64,000 nucleotides of DNA, taken from assembly GCA_002361625.1 (NCBI GenBank), contig DETL01000008.1, positions 45,131 through 109,130 of the forward strand. Direction: 5' to 3'. The notes under the pieces are model-generated. The model worked only from the letters and a program-made list of their open reading frames with translations. It ran no database searches and was not told the origin of the DNA. Made by a program: the position numbers and the translations under genes. Positions 42,002 through 50,656 of this stretch are shown here, in pieces; the stretch's first letter is position 1, and each line of letters opens with the position of its first letter. This DNA is from Bacteroidales bacterium UBA3289 (lineage in GTDB: Bacteria > Bacteroidota > Bacteroidia > Bacteroidales > UBA932).

Positions 42002-45000
42002 CACTTCCACGAATTCATCCTCCCCGTTTTCCCGGACGTACCAGATCGTTCCGGAAACGGGGTTGTGTCCCATGGCGCGGTACAGGTCCATATATGTGCG
42101 GACCTGATTCAGATACTGATCGTCCGGCTGGCCGAACTTGTAGTCGATGACGGCGGCGGAGCCGTCGGGACGGAGGACGACGCGGTCCGGGCGGAGATCC
42201 GTGCCGTCGGCGGCGAGGATGGGCTCCTCATTCAGGATGCGGTAATCCGGGGAGAACCAACCGCGGGCTGCCACGGAGGCGATCTCCTCCGACAGGAACG
42301 AGAGGGTGTGTTCCCGGTCGGCGCGCGGCAGCTCGCCGGAGGCGACGGCGCGGTCCACGGCGGCCGGAAGGTCTTCCGGCAGGGTGACGCTGGCCAGGAT
42401 GTCGTGCATCACGAGGCCGCGGAGACGGTTGGAAGCGTCCGGGCCCACGAGGCCGTCGGGGCCGAAGTAATCGGCCGCGTCCCGGCTGAATTTCAGGCGG
42501 CCGCGCTCCCCTGCCTCGTAGGACGGATAGCCCACGGCAAGCGGCTGCGCCACCGCCGCCTTCCGTTTCATGGTACCGAAGTCATACGGGGTACCCGCAT
42601 GGAAATCCCTTGTCCCGACAAAGCCGTACAGGACCTGCGAGAGGTTCTTCCAATCGGCCGGTTCCCCATCCTTGACCGCATCCAGGACCTTTCCGGGCGG
42701 GCACTTGGCAATCACCTTGAGACCGTACTTGGGCCGCGTCAGGGCCACGTAGAAGACGTTGATATTGTCAATCATCTGCATTTCCCGTTCCCGGCGGTAG
42801 TCCTCGGCAAAGAGGGTTTCCTCGGAAGAGCCACTCAGTTCCACGTGATAAACGCCATCGGCCACATCGGCGATGGGTTTCCCGTCCACGTCGGGGCGAC
42901 ACCAGTAGGAAGAGGGTTTGAAGAGGGTGACTTTCTCCGCAAACGGGAAGATGACGTACGGGAACTCCAGTCCCTTGGACTTATGGATAGTCATCACCCG
43001 CACCGAGGCGCCGGAATCCGGCGAGGCGATCTTGGGATCCGCCCCTTCCCAGTCCCGGAGGAAAGCGGCGAGGTCATTGCCCCGCGAAGCCGTCCAGTCC
43101 AGGAGGAAGTCCATGAAGGACTGGACATAGGGAATCTCCGCATCGAAGGTATCCGGTTCTGCGTTCCGAAGGCCGCGCAGGAGCGATTCCGCCAGTTCGG
43201 TGAGCGAGTGGTAGTGGTCCGGAAGCTGGATTTTCATCTGCCGGGCGAGGTAGCCCGCGACGGAAGCCCGGTCCGGCGAGTCGGGGCTGTCCACCAGGGA
43301 GAGCTGGGACACGAGCCGGCGCACCGTCACGGAGGATTTCACGAACAGGGAATCGTCGGAAACGACGGGGATGCCCTCGGCCACCAGCCGGGCGGCGATT
43401 TCGGACCCTTCGGCATTGCCGCGGACCAGGATAGCGATGTCCCCATACCGGGCGCCTGCCCCCCGGACCTCCCGGATCGTGTCCAGGACCGCCTCCAGTT
43501 CCGCCTCGTGGTCGTCACAGAACTGCACGTCCACGGAACCCTGGGCCTTTTCATCGGTGCAGATTTCCTGCTTGACATCGGCATAGATCCTGCGGATATC
43601 GTTCCCGCCCAGCAGGCCGTCCAGCTGCTTCGCCGCATACGTGAAGAACTCGTTGTTGAACTCGACGATGGCCCGGCAGGTACGGTAATTCCCGTCCAGT
43701 ACGCGCGCGGCGTCCTCAGGCAGGCCGAAGTCCCGCTGCAGGCCGCTGTCCAACAGTTTCCAGTCCGATCCCCGCCAACGGTAGATGGACTGTTTCACAT
43801 CCCCCACGACAAGGTTGTCGAAGCCGCCCGCCTCGCTGTTCCCGAGCAACGGCCGGAAGTTCTCCCACTGGATGGACGAGGTGTCCTGGAACTCGTCCAG
43901 CAGGAAATCCTCGAACCGGACGCCCAGCTTCTCATAGACGAAGGGCGCATCGGAGCCGTCGATGATATCCTTGAGGATGGTATTGGAGTCGTCGATACTG
44001 ATGACATTCTTCTCCCGCTGGACCTCCTCGAAGGCCTTCCGGAGTTCCCCGGCGATGCCGAGCCCATAGACCTGGCTGCGGATCAGGAGCGCGGTCCGAT
44101 ACTCCTTATAACGGTCTTCAAACAGGTGGCAGAAGGCCACCAGAGGCCCTTCCAGGCTGCCTTCCAGCTCCACCCGGAACTTGTCCTTGGACTTGGCGAA
44201 CCACTTGAAGGAATCCGCCGCATTCTTCTTGAAAGCGGCCGTGGGCGGTACTACGGTGTCCCGCGGCCCCAGTGCCTGATACCCGTAGAGCTGTTTCATG
44301 AAGCCGCGGTTCGTCTCGGCCGGGTCGATGCCGTGCCGGGCGAACACATCCAGGACCGTATCGGCAGCCGCTTTTACCGCCGCCTGATAGTCCTTTACCA
44401 AAGCATCGCAGCCCTTGCGGACCGCGGAGAGATGCTCCTTGGAATAGACTTTTCCTTCGTCGATACCGAAGCGGCGGACGGCCTCCTCGTGGTCCCCCGA
44501 CTTAAGGTTCACGGCCATCTCCTTGAGGGGCGGCTCCAGGTTGAACCGGTCGCCCTTCTCCAGGCCGGCCTTCACGTTGTCCGTGAGCCAGTCCAGAAGA
44601 CCCCGGTCGGCCTCTGTAAGCCCGTCCAGGATGCGGTCCACGCTCTCCTCCACAAGCGAGGCCTTGTCCAGCTCCACCTGGTAGGAGGCGAACTGGCCGA
44701 TCTCGCGGGAAAAGGCCCGGAGCGTCTGCTGGAAGAACTTGTCGATGGTGGAGACGGCAAAGGAGGAATAGTCGTGCAGAATGCCGCCCAGCTGCCCTGC
44801 AGCCCGCTTCTGGAGCGAAGCCGCGTCCGGGAACAGGGCCGGGACGAAATCCGGATAGTAGGGCGACTTCTCCGGCTCGGTCGCAAGGGTATGCAGTTCC
44901 TTGAGGATACGCTGTTTCATCTCGTCCGTGGCCTTGTTCGTAAAGGTCACGGCGAGGATGTGCCGATAGGCCTGCGGGTCCTGTTTCACCAGCAGCAGGC

Positions 45001-45067
45001 GGATATATTCACGGGCCAGGTTGTAGGTCTTTCCCGACCCGGCCGAAGCTTTCAGGATCTGGATCAT
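41996..45067 (-). CDS. addA: AddA/RecB-like UvrD helicase-nuclease
   Basis: 1023-aa superfamily 1 helicase-nuclease for double-strand-break processing. Motifs in order: ASAGSGKTYNLA (Walker A, residues 7-18), VTFTNKATDEMKQRI, FLLDEFQDTSS, VVGDVKQSIYRWRG, VMTIHKSKGLEFPYVIFPF and FYVALTRPKYGLKV; the C-terminal nuclease shows AAVIDYKFGQ. The ATG at 45067 overlaps the upstream gene's stop (ATGA). With the neighbouring nuclease it forms an AddAB-type pair. It has both helicase motifs and an intact-looking nuclease core. No RecC or RecD occurs here. Confidence 0.92.
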   Translation of the reverse strand: MIQILKASAGSGKTYNLAREYIRLLLVKQDPQAYRHILAVTFTNKATDEMKQRILKELHTLATEPEKSPYYPDFVPALFPDAASLQKRAAGQLGGILHDYSSFAVSTIDKFFQQTLRAFSREIGQFASYQVELDKASLVEESVDRILDGLTEADRGLLDWLTDNVKAGLEKGDRFNLEPPLKEMAVNLKSGDHEEAVRRFGIDEGKVYSKEHLSAVRKGCDALVKDYQAAVKAAADTVLDVFARHGIDPAETNRGFMKQLYGYQALGPRDTVVPPTAAFKKNAADSFKWFAKSKDKFRVELEGSLEGPLVAFCHLFEDRYKEYRTALLIRSQVYGLGIAGELRKAFEEVQREKNVISIDDSNTILKDIIDGSDAPFVYEKLGVRFEDFLLDEFQDTSSIQWENFRPLLGNSEAGGFDNLVVGDVKQSIYRWRGSDWKLLDSGLQRDFGLPEDAARVLDGNYRTCRAIVEFNNEFFTYAAKQLDGLLGGNDIRRIYADVKQEICTDEKAQGSVDVQFCDDHEAELEAVLDTIREVRGAGARYGDIAILVRGNAEGSEIAARLVAEGIPVVSDDSLFVKSSVTVRRLVSQLSLVDSPDSPDRASVAGYLARQMKIQLPDHYHSLTELAESLLRGLRNAEPDTFDAEIPYVQSFMDFLLDWTASRGNDLAAFLRDWEGADPKIASPDSGASVRVMTIHKSKGLEFPYVIFPFAEKVTLFKPSSYWCRPDVDGKPIADVADGVYHVELSGSSEETLFAEDYRREREMQMIDNINVFYVALTRPKYGLKVIAKCPPGKVLDAVKDGEPADWKNLSQVLYGFVGTRDFHAGTPYDFGTMKRKAAVAQPLAVGYPSYEAGERGRLKFSRDAADYFGPDGLVGPDASNRLRGLVMHDILASVTLPEDLPAAVDRAVASGELPRADREHTLSFLSEEIASVAARGWFSPDYRILNEEPILAADGTDLRPDRVVLRPDGSAAVIDYKFGQPDDQYLNQVRTYMDLYRAMGHNPVSGTIWYVRENGEDEFVEVL

Positions 45068-47922
45068 CGTCCACAAATCATTTTGAAGTCACAGTAGCTG
45101 CAGGTAGAGGCCTCTTCCGTCCGGCGGAACGGGACCGCAGGGTCCGTCATCTCCGCCAGGAGGTCCTTCAGGCGTTCCCGGGCGAGCCGGGCGAATTCGT
45201 GGCTCTGCGGCCGGTCCTCGAGGGGCTCGGTGAACATCCGCCGCACCGAATAGATGGAGTTCACGAGGGGCTTTCCCTTCGTCTTTTCGTACTCCTGGGC
45301 AAGCAGGCTGTAGATATACAGCTGGAGGGCGATCTTGGGCCTGCCCTGGTTCGCGGGTCCGAAGAGTTTCTCCACGATATCGGCCGCATTGTCGTCGGTG
45401 ATGTCGATGTCTTCCTGCTCCACCTTGCCGGTCTTGTAGTCCACGATGCGCACCTCTCCGTCCTTGTAGGAGTCGATGCGGTCGGCGAAGCCCTTGAGCC
45501 TGAATCCTTCGAACAGGCAGGCCATCCGCTGTTCCAGGTACAGGATGTCGAACCCGGGCGAACCCTCCTTCAGGAGGAGTTCCCGGTCGTGCCGGAGGGT
45601 CTGGACGACATACTCGAGGATAACTTCCTCCACGACGAGGTCACGGCCGGTGACATCGATCGTCTGCATCTCGGCCATGATCTTGTCCCGGACGAGTGCT
45701 TTGAGGGCCTTCCGGTCGGCCAGCATGCGGTCAATGTCGGCCACGGTTACCCGGGCCAGGGGGCGGTACAGGGCTTCCATGACGCTGTGGAACACGGTGC
45801 CCAGACTGCCGGCGTCCAGCGACTCGGCCACTTCGTCCTCCTGGCACAGGCGTTCGACGAACTGGTAGTAGAACTTCGCCGGGCAGTAGAGATAGCTCTG
45901 CAGGGCGGAGGCGGAGAGTTCGCCGCCGCGGATGGCGTCGATGGCTTCCTGCGTCTTGGGGATCTCGTTCTCCAGGGGCGTGAGCTGCATCCCCGCCGTC
46001 GCGACAAAACGCTCCAGGGGGACCTGGTAGTAGTATTCCAACTGCTTGATGTATCGGCTCTCCTCTCCGGTCTTAAGGCCTTCCGTCCGGCTGTCATAGA
46101 CGAGCCAGACGTGCTCCGCCCGCTGGATCATCCGGTAGAAGTAGTAGGCCCATACGCTGTCCTGGTATTCATACGTGGGCAGGCCGAAGCCTTTGCGGAG
46201 CTCGGGCGGAATGAAGGAGGCGCTGCTGCTCCGGCGCGGGAACGAGCCTTCGTTGGCGGAGAAAAGGACGAGGTTCCGGAAGTCCAGGGACCGGGTCTCC
46301 AGCGGGCCCATCACCTGCAGCCCTTCCAGGGGTTCGCCGCGGAACGGGACGGCTTCGCCGGAGAGGAGTTCGTCCAGCAGATGCAGCCAGGTGGCGGGGA
46401 GAACGTCCAGATCGATATCGCCCAAGATATTGAGAGACTGGAGGTAACGCTTGGCGAAATCCAGTTCCAGCAGCATGGACTCCACACCGCGGAGTTTCCA
46501 GCCGATATAGGTGACGATGTCGGAGAGGTAACCGGCGATGTGTCGGTTCTGTTCCCGGGAGGGATCCTTGGGCGCGCGGACGACGGGCCGGAACAGGCGG
46601 TCCAGCAGGGGCCCGCCCTGGAGATCGTCCTGCGGGATGTAGTACTTGACGCCCTGCTTGACTTCCATCACCACCTTCTCCTCCTCCGGGGTCAGGACCG
46701 CTCGGAACAGGCTGTTGGAGAAGATGGACCGCACTTCACGGTGGTAGAAGAACCAGCCGCCGGCCTTTTCCCGGAGGCGCTGCTGCATGGCTGCGACGGA
46801 GGCCATCAGGGAATAGATGGCGCCGCCCGTGAGCGGGCAGCCCATGGTCACGTTGATGCTCTTATACTCCGACGGGATGGACCCGAGCAGGGGCATGAGG
46901 AGGTTCTCGTCGGGAAGGACGAAGGCGGTTTCCACGGGATTCTCCGTATCGGACCGGCGGAGGATCTCCGGAGCCAGTTTGGCCTGGCCGGCGGAGGATG
47001 CGACGCTCACGACGTGGAACTGCGGCGCCGGGAGGCCGTCGGGATCCACCTGGAAGGGAGCCTGGAACTCCCGGACGTTCTCCGCCATGAAGACGGAGGA
47101 CTTGTTCTTCGGATCGGTCACCCACGGGGATACGAAGTCCCAGCAGAATTCGGCGATGCCGGCGTCCCGCATCCGCCGCAGGACCGTGAGTTCACATTCG
47201 TTCAGGGCGTTCAGGCCGATGAACACGAAGCGCCGGGTCTCCGGGAACACCGGTGCGAGGACGTCCACGACGGACTCTCCACCCTTAAGCCGGGCAGCGA
47301 GGTCGCGGTACACCATCCCTTCATACGCCATTCCTTTCTCCTGCAAGCGCTTCCGGAAGTCCGAATAAAGCGGATACAGGATGTTCCACACCTGGAGGAA
47401 ACGGGCTTTCACAGTGCTGTCGTCCGTGTCCAGCTTCACGGTGAGGCGGCCGTTGCGGTCCCGGAAATGGGACACGAAACGCTCCACCGCCGCACGCTGG
47501 ACATCCGTCAGGTGACTGTAGTCGTCCTGGATACCTTTGAAGTCCGCGACGTTGGTAAACAGGTCCTCCGCCGGCGCGAGGGACTTGTCCACATCGCCGA
47601 AGTCCGCGAGGATCACCTCGCCCCAGAAGATGAACTCGTCCAGAGGTTCAGCTTTGGGATACACGGCTTTGTAGGACTCGTACAACTCGAGCAAGAGCCG
47701 GATGCGGTCCGTCACCTCGCCGCCATGGACCTTATAAAAGAAATCGTTGATCGTCAGGGATTTCGGAGCCCGCATCGGCCTCCCCTCCCCGCCTTCGCGG
47801 ACCAAGTCTCCCAGGTACTTCCGGAAGAACACCGACGACCGCCGGTTCGGAAACACAAAACAAGTATCCTGTATGTCCGTCGCCAGATAATGCGCAGCGA
47901 CCTGTTTCAAGAATGGAATCAT
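45064..47922 (-). CDS. addB: AddB-like helicase-nuclease subunit
   Basis: 952-aa partner of AddA. The N-terminus DTCFVFPNRRSSVFFRKYLG is typical of the Bacteroidota AddB group and the C-terminus holds the PD-(D/E)XK nuclease (VRIVDYKTGKVE). The iron-sulfur cluster cysteines are visible: one in YLYCPAKFYYQF and three in the last residues TCSYCDFKMIC. The ATG at 47922 is preferred over one 21 nt upstream, because a -7 box TATCTTTG lies between them (47927-47934), which would put the transcript start at or next to this ATG. Confidence 0.88.
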   Translation of the reverse strand: MIPFLKQVAAHYLATDIQDTCFVFPNRRSSVFFRKYLGDLVREGGEGRPMRAPKSLTINDFFYKVHGGEVTDRIRLLLELYESYKAVYPKAEPLDEFIFWGEVILADFGDVDKSLAPAEDLFTNVADFKGIQDDYSHLTDVQRAAVERFVSHFRDRNGRLTVKLDTDDSTVKARFLQVWNILYPLYSDFRKRLQEKGMAYEGMVYRDLAARLKGGESVVDVLAPVFPETRRFVFIGLNALNECELTVLRRMRDAGIAEFCWDFVSPWVTDPKNKSSVFMAENVREFQAPFQVDPDGLPAPQFHVVSVASSAGQAKLAPEILRRSDTENPVETAFVLPDENLLMPLLGSIPSEYKSINVTMGCPLTGGAIYSLMASVAAMQQRLREKAGGWFFYHREVRSIFSNSLFRAVLTPEEEKVVMEVKQGVKYYIPQDDLQGGPLLDRLFRPVVRAPKDPSREQNRHIAGYLSDIVTYIGWKLRGVESMLLELDFAKRYLQSLNILGDIDLDVLPATWLHLLDELLSGEAVPFRGEPLEGLQVMGPLETRSLDFRNLVLFSANEGSFPRRSSSASFIPPELRKGFGLPTYEYQDSVWAYYFYRMIQRAEHVWLVYDSRTEGLKTGEESRYIKQLEYYYQVPLERFVATAGMQLTPLENEIPKTQEAIDAIRGGELSASALQSYLYCPAKFYYQFVERLCQEDEVAESLDAGSLGTVFHSVMEALYRPLARVTVADIDRMLADRKALKALVRDKIMAEMQTIDVTGRDLVVEEVILEYVVQTLRHDRELLLKEGSPGFDILYLEQRMACLFEGFRLKGFADRIDSYKDGEVRIVDYKTGKVEQEDIDITDDNAADIVEKLFGPANQGRPKIALQLYIYSLLAQEYEKTKGKPLVNSIYSVRRMFTEPLEDRPQSHEFARLARERLKDLLAEMTDPAVPFRRTEEASTCSYCDFKMICGR

Positions 47923-47926
47923 ATCA

Positions 47927-47934
47927 CAAAGATA
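47927..47934 (-). promoter_or_regulatory. -7 promoter box of the addB-addA operon
   Basis: TATCTTTG on the minus strand only about 5 nt before the chosen addB ATG, implying a leaderless or near-leaderless mRNA. Confidence 0.45.
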
Positions 47935-47955
47935 TACTTTCATTTTGCCAAATCA

Positions 47956-47985
47956 TTGCACAATGAAAACTTTTTTCTATCTTTG
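47956..47985 (+). promoter_or_regulatory. Promoter of the rubrerythrin gene
   Basis: TTG (47956-47958), 19 bp, then TATCTTTG (47978-47985): a complete Bacteroidota -33/-7 promoter. The ATG follows 41 nt downstream, after an AT-rich leader containing AAAGGA. Confidence 0.7.
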
Positions 47986-48026
47986 AAATTGTAATAATTC
48001 TAAACAACAATTTAAAGGATATTGAT

Positions 48027-48581
48027 ATGAAAAAGAAATTCCGCTGCCTCGTTTGCGGCTATGTGTATGAAGGTGAGAACGCTCCGGCCGAATGCCCCAT
48101 CTGCCACGCCAAGTCTGAGAAGTTCGTGGAAGTGAAGGAAGAGGAAGGCAAGTCCATGTGGGCCTGCGAGCATGAGCTCGGCGTGGCCAAGGGCTGTGAC
48201 CCCGAAGTCTGGGAAGGTCTCCAGGACCATTTCAAGGGTGAGTGCTCCGAAGTGGGCATGTACCTCGCAATGAGCCGTCAGGCCGAGCGCGAGGGCTATC
48301 CCGAGGTCGCCGATGCCTTCAAGCGCTACGCCTTCGAGGAGGCCGACCACGCCGCCCGCATCGCCGAACTCCTCGGCGAAGTGGTCTGGGACACCAAGAC
48401 CAACCTCAAGAAGCGCTACGAAGCCGAAGCCGGCGCCTGCGAAGGCAAGCTGGCCATCGCCATGAAGGCGAAGAAACTCGGCTACGACGCCATCCACGAC
48501 ACCATCCATGAGATGGCCAAGGACGAAGCCCGCCACGGCGCCGGCTTCCTGGGCCTGTACAAGCGTTTCTTCGAGAAGTAA
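48027..48581 (+). CDS. Rubrerythrin (reverse type: rubredoxin then ferritin-like domain)
   Basis: 184-aa non-haem iron protein that reduces hydrogen peroxide in anaerobes. The rubredoxin part comes first, with [10 protein letters not shown] and AECPICHAK (residues about 7-26), then the ferritin-like diiron domain (about 50-180) with [29 protein letters not shown] and AKDEARHG glutamate/histidine ligands. This domain order is the reverse of classical rubrerythrin. Codon usage is strongly biased, consistent with abundant protein. It has its own full promoter and an intrinsic terminator, so it is monocistronic. Confidence 0.92.
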   Translation: MKKKFRCLVCGYVYEGENAPAECPICHAKSEKFVEVKEEEGKSMWACEHELGVAKGCDPEVWEGLQDHFKGECSEVGMYLAMSRQAEREGYPEVADAFKRYAFEEADHAARIAELLGEVVWDTKTNLKKRYEAEAGACEGKLAIAMKAKKLGYDAIHDTIHEMAKDEARHGAGFLGLYKRFFEK

Positions 48582-48607
48582 TCCCTCTCCCCTGTCACTG
48601 ACAAAAG

Positions 48608-48637
48608 GACGTCACCCCTCCGGGCGGCGTCTTTTTT
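48608..48637 (+). terminator. Rho-independent terminator of the rubrerythrin gene
   Basis: Ten-bp stem with one mismatch, from GACGTCACCC (48608-48617) to GGGCGGCGTC (48622-48631), loop CTCC, then TTTTTT (48632-48637). Confidence 0.85.
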
Positions 48638-48658
48638 CGTTTCGGCTGACGTCTCGGG

Positions 48659-48741
48659 TAATTGTGCAAAACGGCCGTCCACGCACAATTATCGGCGGTT
48701 TTTGTCAATTATTGTGTAACGAGCCCGATTCTGCACAATTA
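48659..48741. repeat. Paired inverted repeats around TAATTGTGC, about 50-bp degenerate period
   Basis: TAATTGTGC (48659-48667) faces GCACAATTA (48683-48691), an exact inverted pair. A second pair, TTATTGTGT (48709-48717) facing GCACAATTA (48733-48741), lies exactly 50 bp later with the same 24-bp offset between starts. The two 50-bp units look like a degenerate tandem duplication. They fill the non-coding space (48638-48836) before the Rpn-type gene; otherwise I see nothing there apart from a further related AATTGCAA near 48813. Confidence 0.55.
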
Positions 48742-48836
48742 CTCGCCCACTCAATCACCTCCACTGATTCTAACGTCCCAAAAACCGGGACGATAGCGTC
48801 ATTTTCGCCGGTAATTGCAAGGTTTGTCGAAAAAAA

Positions 48837-49694
48837 GTGGGCACGACACAATCTCCCGGGCGATATGCCCGCATTCTTTTGGATTACTGGTTCAAACGGA
48901 CCTTTGGGATAGAAGGCCGACAGCGGCTTCTCACACTCTTCCTACAGGAATTGATCCCGGAAAGACAGATCGTCAAGATATCCTACGCACCACAAGAGCA
49001 TATAAACCCGATCCCCGACGATAAGGGAATCCGCATCGATGTTGAATGTACCGATATGGACGGAACGCGATTTGTCGTAGAAATGCAGTTGGCGCCACAG
49101 AACTTCTTTTATGAACGGGCACTTTTCAATTCAACTTTTGCCATCCAAGAACAAATGGCATCCGGAGAAAACGATTACAACTTTCCCGCCGTCTATTTCA
49201 TCGGAATCATGGACTTCTCTTTCCATGAGGGAGAATCAAGGGTCCTCTATCGATACAGTCTCAGAGAGCAGGAGACGCTTGAACTCATGACCGAACGCAT
49301 CCAGTTCATTTTCCTGGAATTGACGAACTACCCTTCTCTCAAACCAAACGCCACCGTTTTGGAGAAAGTCTGCTATGCCCTCCACAACATGGAAACCTTC
49401 CCCGACCGCCCCGCGGGCTTTGAAAACGAACTTTTCCGTCTCTTGTTTGAATCGGCAGAAATCGCTACCTTTACCCCACAGGAGAGAATCAAATACGAAT
49501 ACGACATGACCACCGAACGCGACATACGCAACCAGATTGCCTTTGCGGAGAAGAAAGGCATGGATATCGGAAAGGCAGAAGGTATCGCAGAAGGCCGCAC
49601 CCAGGAGCGTCAGCGCATTGTCGAGGAACTGCGCAGACAAGGAATTCCGGAGGATGTTATCCAACAGGCGGTGGAAGCTTCAAAAAAAGGGTAG
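48837..49694 (+). CDS. Rpn/PD-(D/E)XK nuclease family transposase-like protein
   Basis: 285-aa protein of the PDDEXK_2 family (Rpn-like, formerly called putative transposase), which nicks or cuts DNA and promotes recombination. The start region RYARILLDYWFKRTFG fits the family opening RYx5DxxFKxxFG; the catalytic core is IRIDVECTDMDGTRFVVEMQ (Asp...Glu-x-Gln). The C-terminus has the usual coiled, Gly/Glu-rich tail (GKAEGIAEGRTQERQ). The start is a GTG; usual homologues begin about six residues later with ATG-Ala-Arg, so the start or N-terminus may be altered. GC is visibly lower than the neighbours, indicating acquired DNA. Confidence 0.85.
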   Translation: MGTTQSPGRYARILLDYWFKRTFGIEGRQRLLTLFLQELIPERQIVKISYAPQEHINPIPDDKGIRIDVECTDMDGTRFVVEMQLAPQNFFYERALFNSTFAIQEQMASGENDYNFPAVYFIGIMDFSFHEGESRVLYRYSLREQETLELMTERIQFIFLELTNYPSLKPNATVLEKVCYALHNMETFPDRPAGFENELFRLLFESAEIATFTPQERIKYEYDMTTERDIRNQIAFAEKKGMDIGKAEGIAEGRTQERQRIVEELRRQGIPEDVIQQAVEASKKG

Positions 49695-49714
49695 TCGCAA
49701 ACCACTTTTGCCTT

Positions 49715-50656
49715 ATGAAGCGAATCTTACTTCCCCTGCTATCACTGACGATCCTCGCCGGAGTCACGGGCTGCAGCTTCAAGGTGACGCGGCCGATGCT
49801 CCAGATGATTGTGTCCGGGACCAATCAGGTATCGACAGAACCGGCTTATGCCGATTCCCTGGAGAAGAAACTTGCTGTTCCCTATGTGGACAAGGGGACG
49901 GCCGAGCAAGTGATGGATATCTATTATGCTGCCCCGGACGTTCGGAAGGATGCCGTCATCATCGACATCCACGGTGGATTCTATGTGGCGGGCAAGCGGC
50001 AGAATAACCGCCGCTTCGCCTCCGTATTCCTGCGGGAAGGCTATGATGTCGTGCTGCTGGAGTACCGGGTGAATAATGGGATCACGGATGTTTCCGACGA
50101 GCTGGCGGACTGCGCCGCTGCGCTGGATTACCTGGCCGATCATGCCAAGGAGCTCAAACTCAACAAGGAACGGATGTTCCTGACCGGCGATTCCTCGGGA
50201 GGTCACCTCGCCCTCTATATGGCCGAGGGAACCGAAAACGGGTCCATGCCCATCCGTCCGAAATCCTTCAAGTCCCGGGGTGTGATGCTCAACTGTCCGG
50301 CCTATGATTTCGCCTCCTTCGCGGAGGGAAACGGCTTCTCGAAGAACGCGCTTGCGTGGTTCATCGGCCCCCGATACAAGGACAGAAAGTACTTGGAAAC
50401 CCTATCGCCGCGAACCTTCATCGACAGCTACTCCGGTCCGCTTTTCGTCTCCACCTGCACCCACGATTTCATCCGCAGCCAGGCCCTTCTCGTCAAGTCG
50501 GACTGCGACTCCCTGGGACGCAAGATCGACTTCATCGACATCGAAGCCCAGGACCATCGGGTCGGACACGTGCACAACGTCACTAACCAGAACCTCCCCG
50601 AATCCAGGGAAGTCAACACCCGTATGCTCGAATTCATGGACCGCTGCCTGCGTTAG
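49715..50656 (+). CDS. Alpha/beta hydrolase (esterase/lipase type) lipoprotein
   Basis: 313-aa exported hydrolase of the hormone-sensitive-lipase-like group. The signal ends at the lipobox GVTGC. Oxyanion motif DIHGGFYVAGK is near residue 89; the nucleophile elbow is GDSSGGHLAL near 159; the acid is probably in STCTHDF and the base in DHRVGHVHN. It would hydrolyse short-chain or carbohydrate esters at the cell surface or periplasm. It follows the Rpn gene by 20 nt without a recognisable promoter. Its TAG overlaps the stop of the convergent gene by 3 nt. Confidence 0.85.
   Translation: MKRILLPLLSLTILAGVTGCSFKVTRPMLQMIVSGTNQVSTEPAYADSLEKKLAVPYVDKGTAEQVMDIYYAAPDVRKDAVIIDIHGGFYVAGKRQNNRRFASVFLREGYDVVLLEYRVNNGITDVSDELADCAAALDYLADHAKELKLNKERMFLTGDSSGGHLALYMAEGTENGSMPIRPKSFKSRGVMLNCPAYDFASFAEGNGFSKNALAWFIGPRYKDRKYLETLSPRTFIDSYSGPLFVSTCTHDFIRSQALLVKSDCDSLGRKIDFIDIEAQDHRVGHVHNVTNQNLPESREVNTRMLEFMDRCLR

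Noticed and set aside
41996..47922. AddAB-like pair as a new defence system
   Set aside because: All motifs match housekeeping recombination nucleases, and no defence genes adjoin.
42065..47994. Two antisense frames of 1010 and 931 aa across the AddAB-like genes
   Set aside because: Both mirror the sense genes, have no motifs, and arise from high GC and scarce stop codons.
48659..48741. CRISPR-like array from repeated GCACAATTA
   Set aside because: Repeats are 9 bp, inverted in pairs and only two units, without spacers or cas genes.
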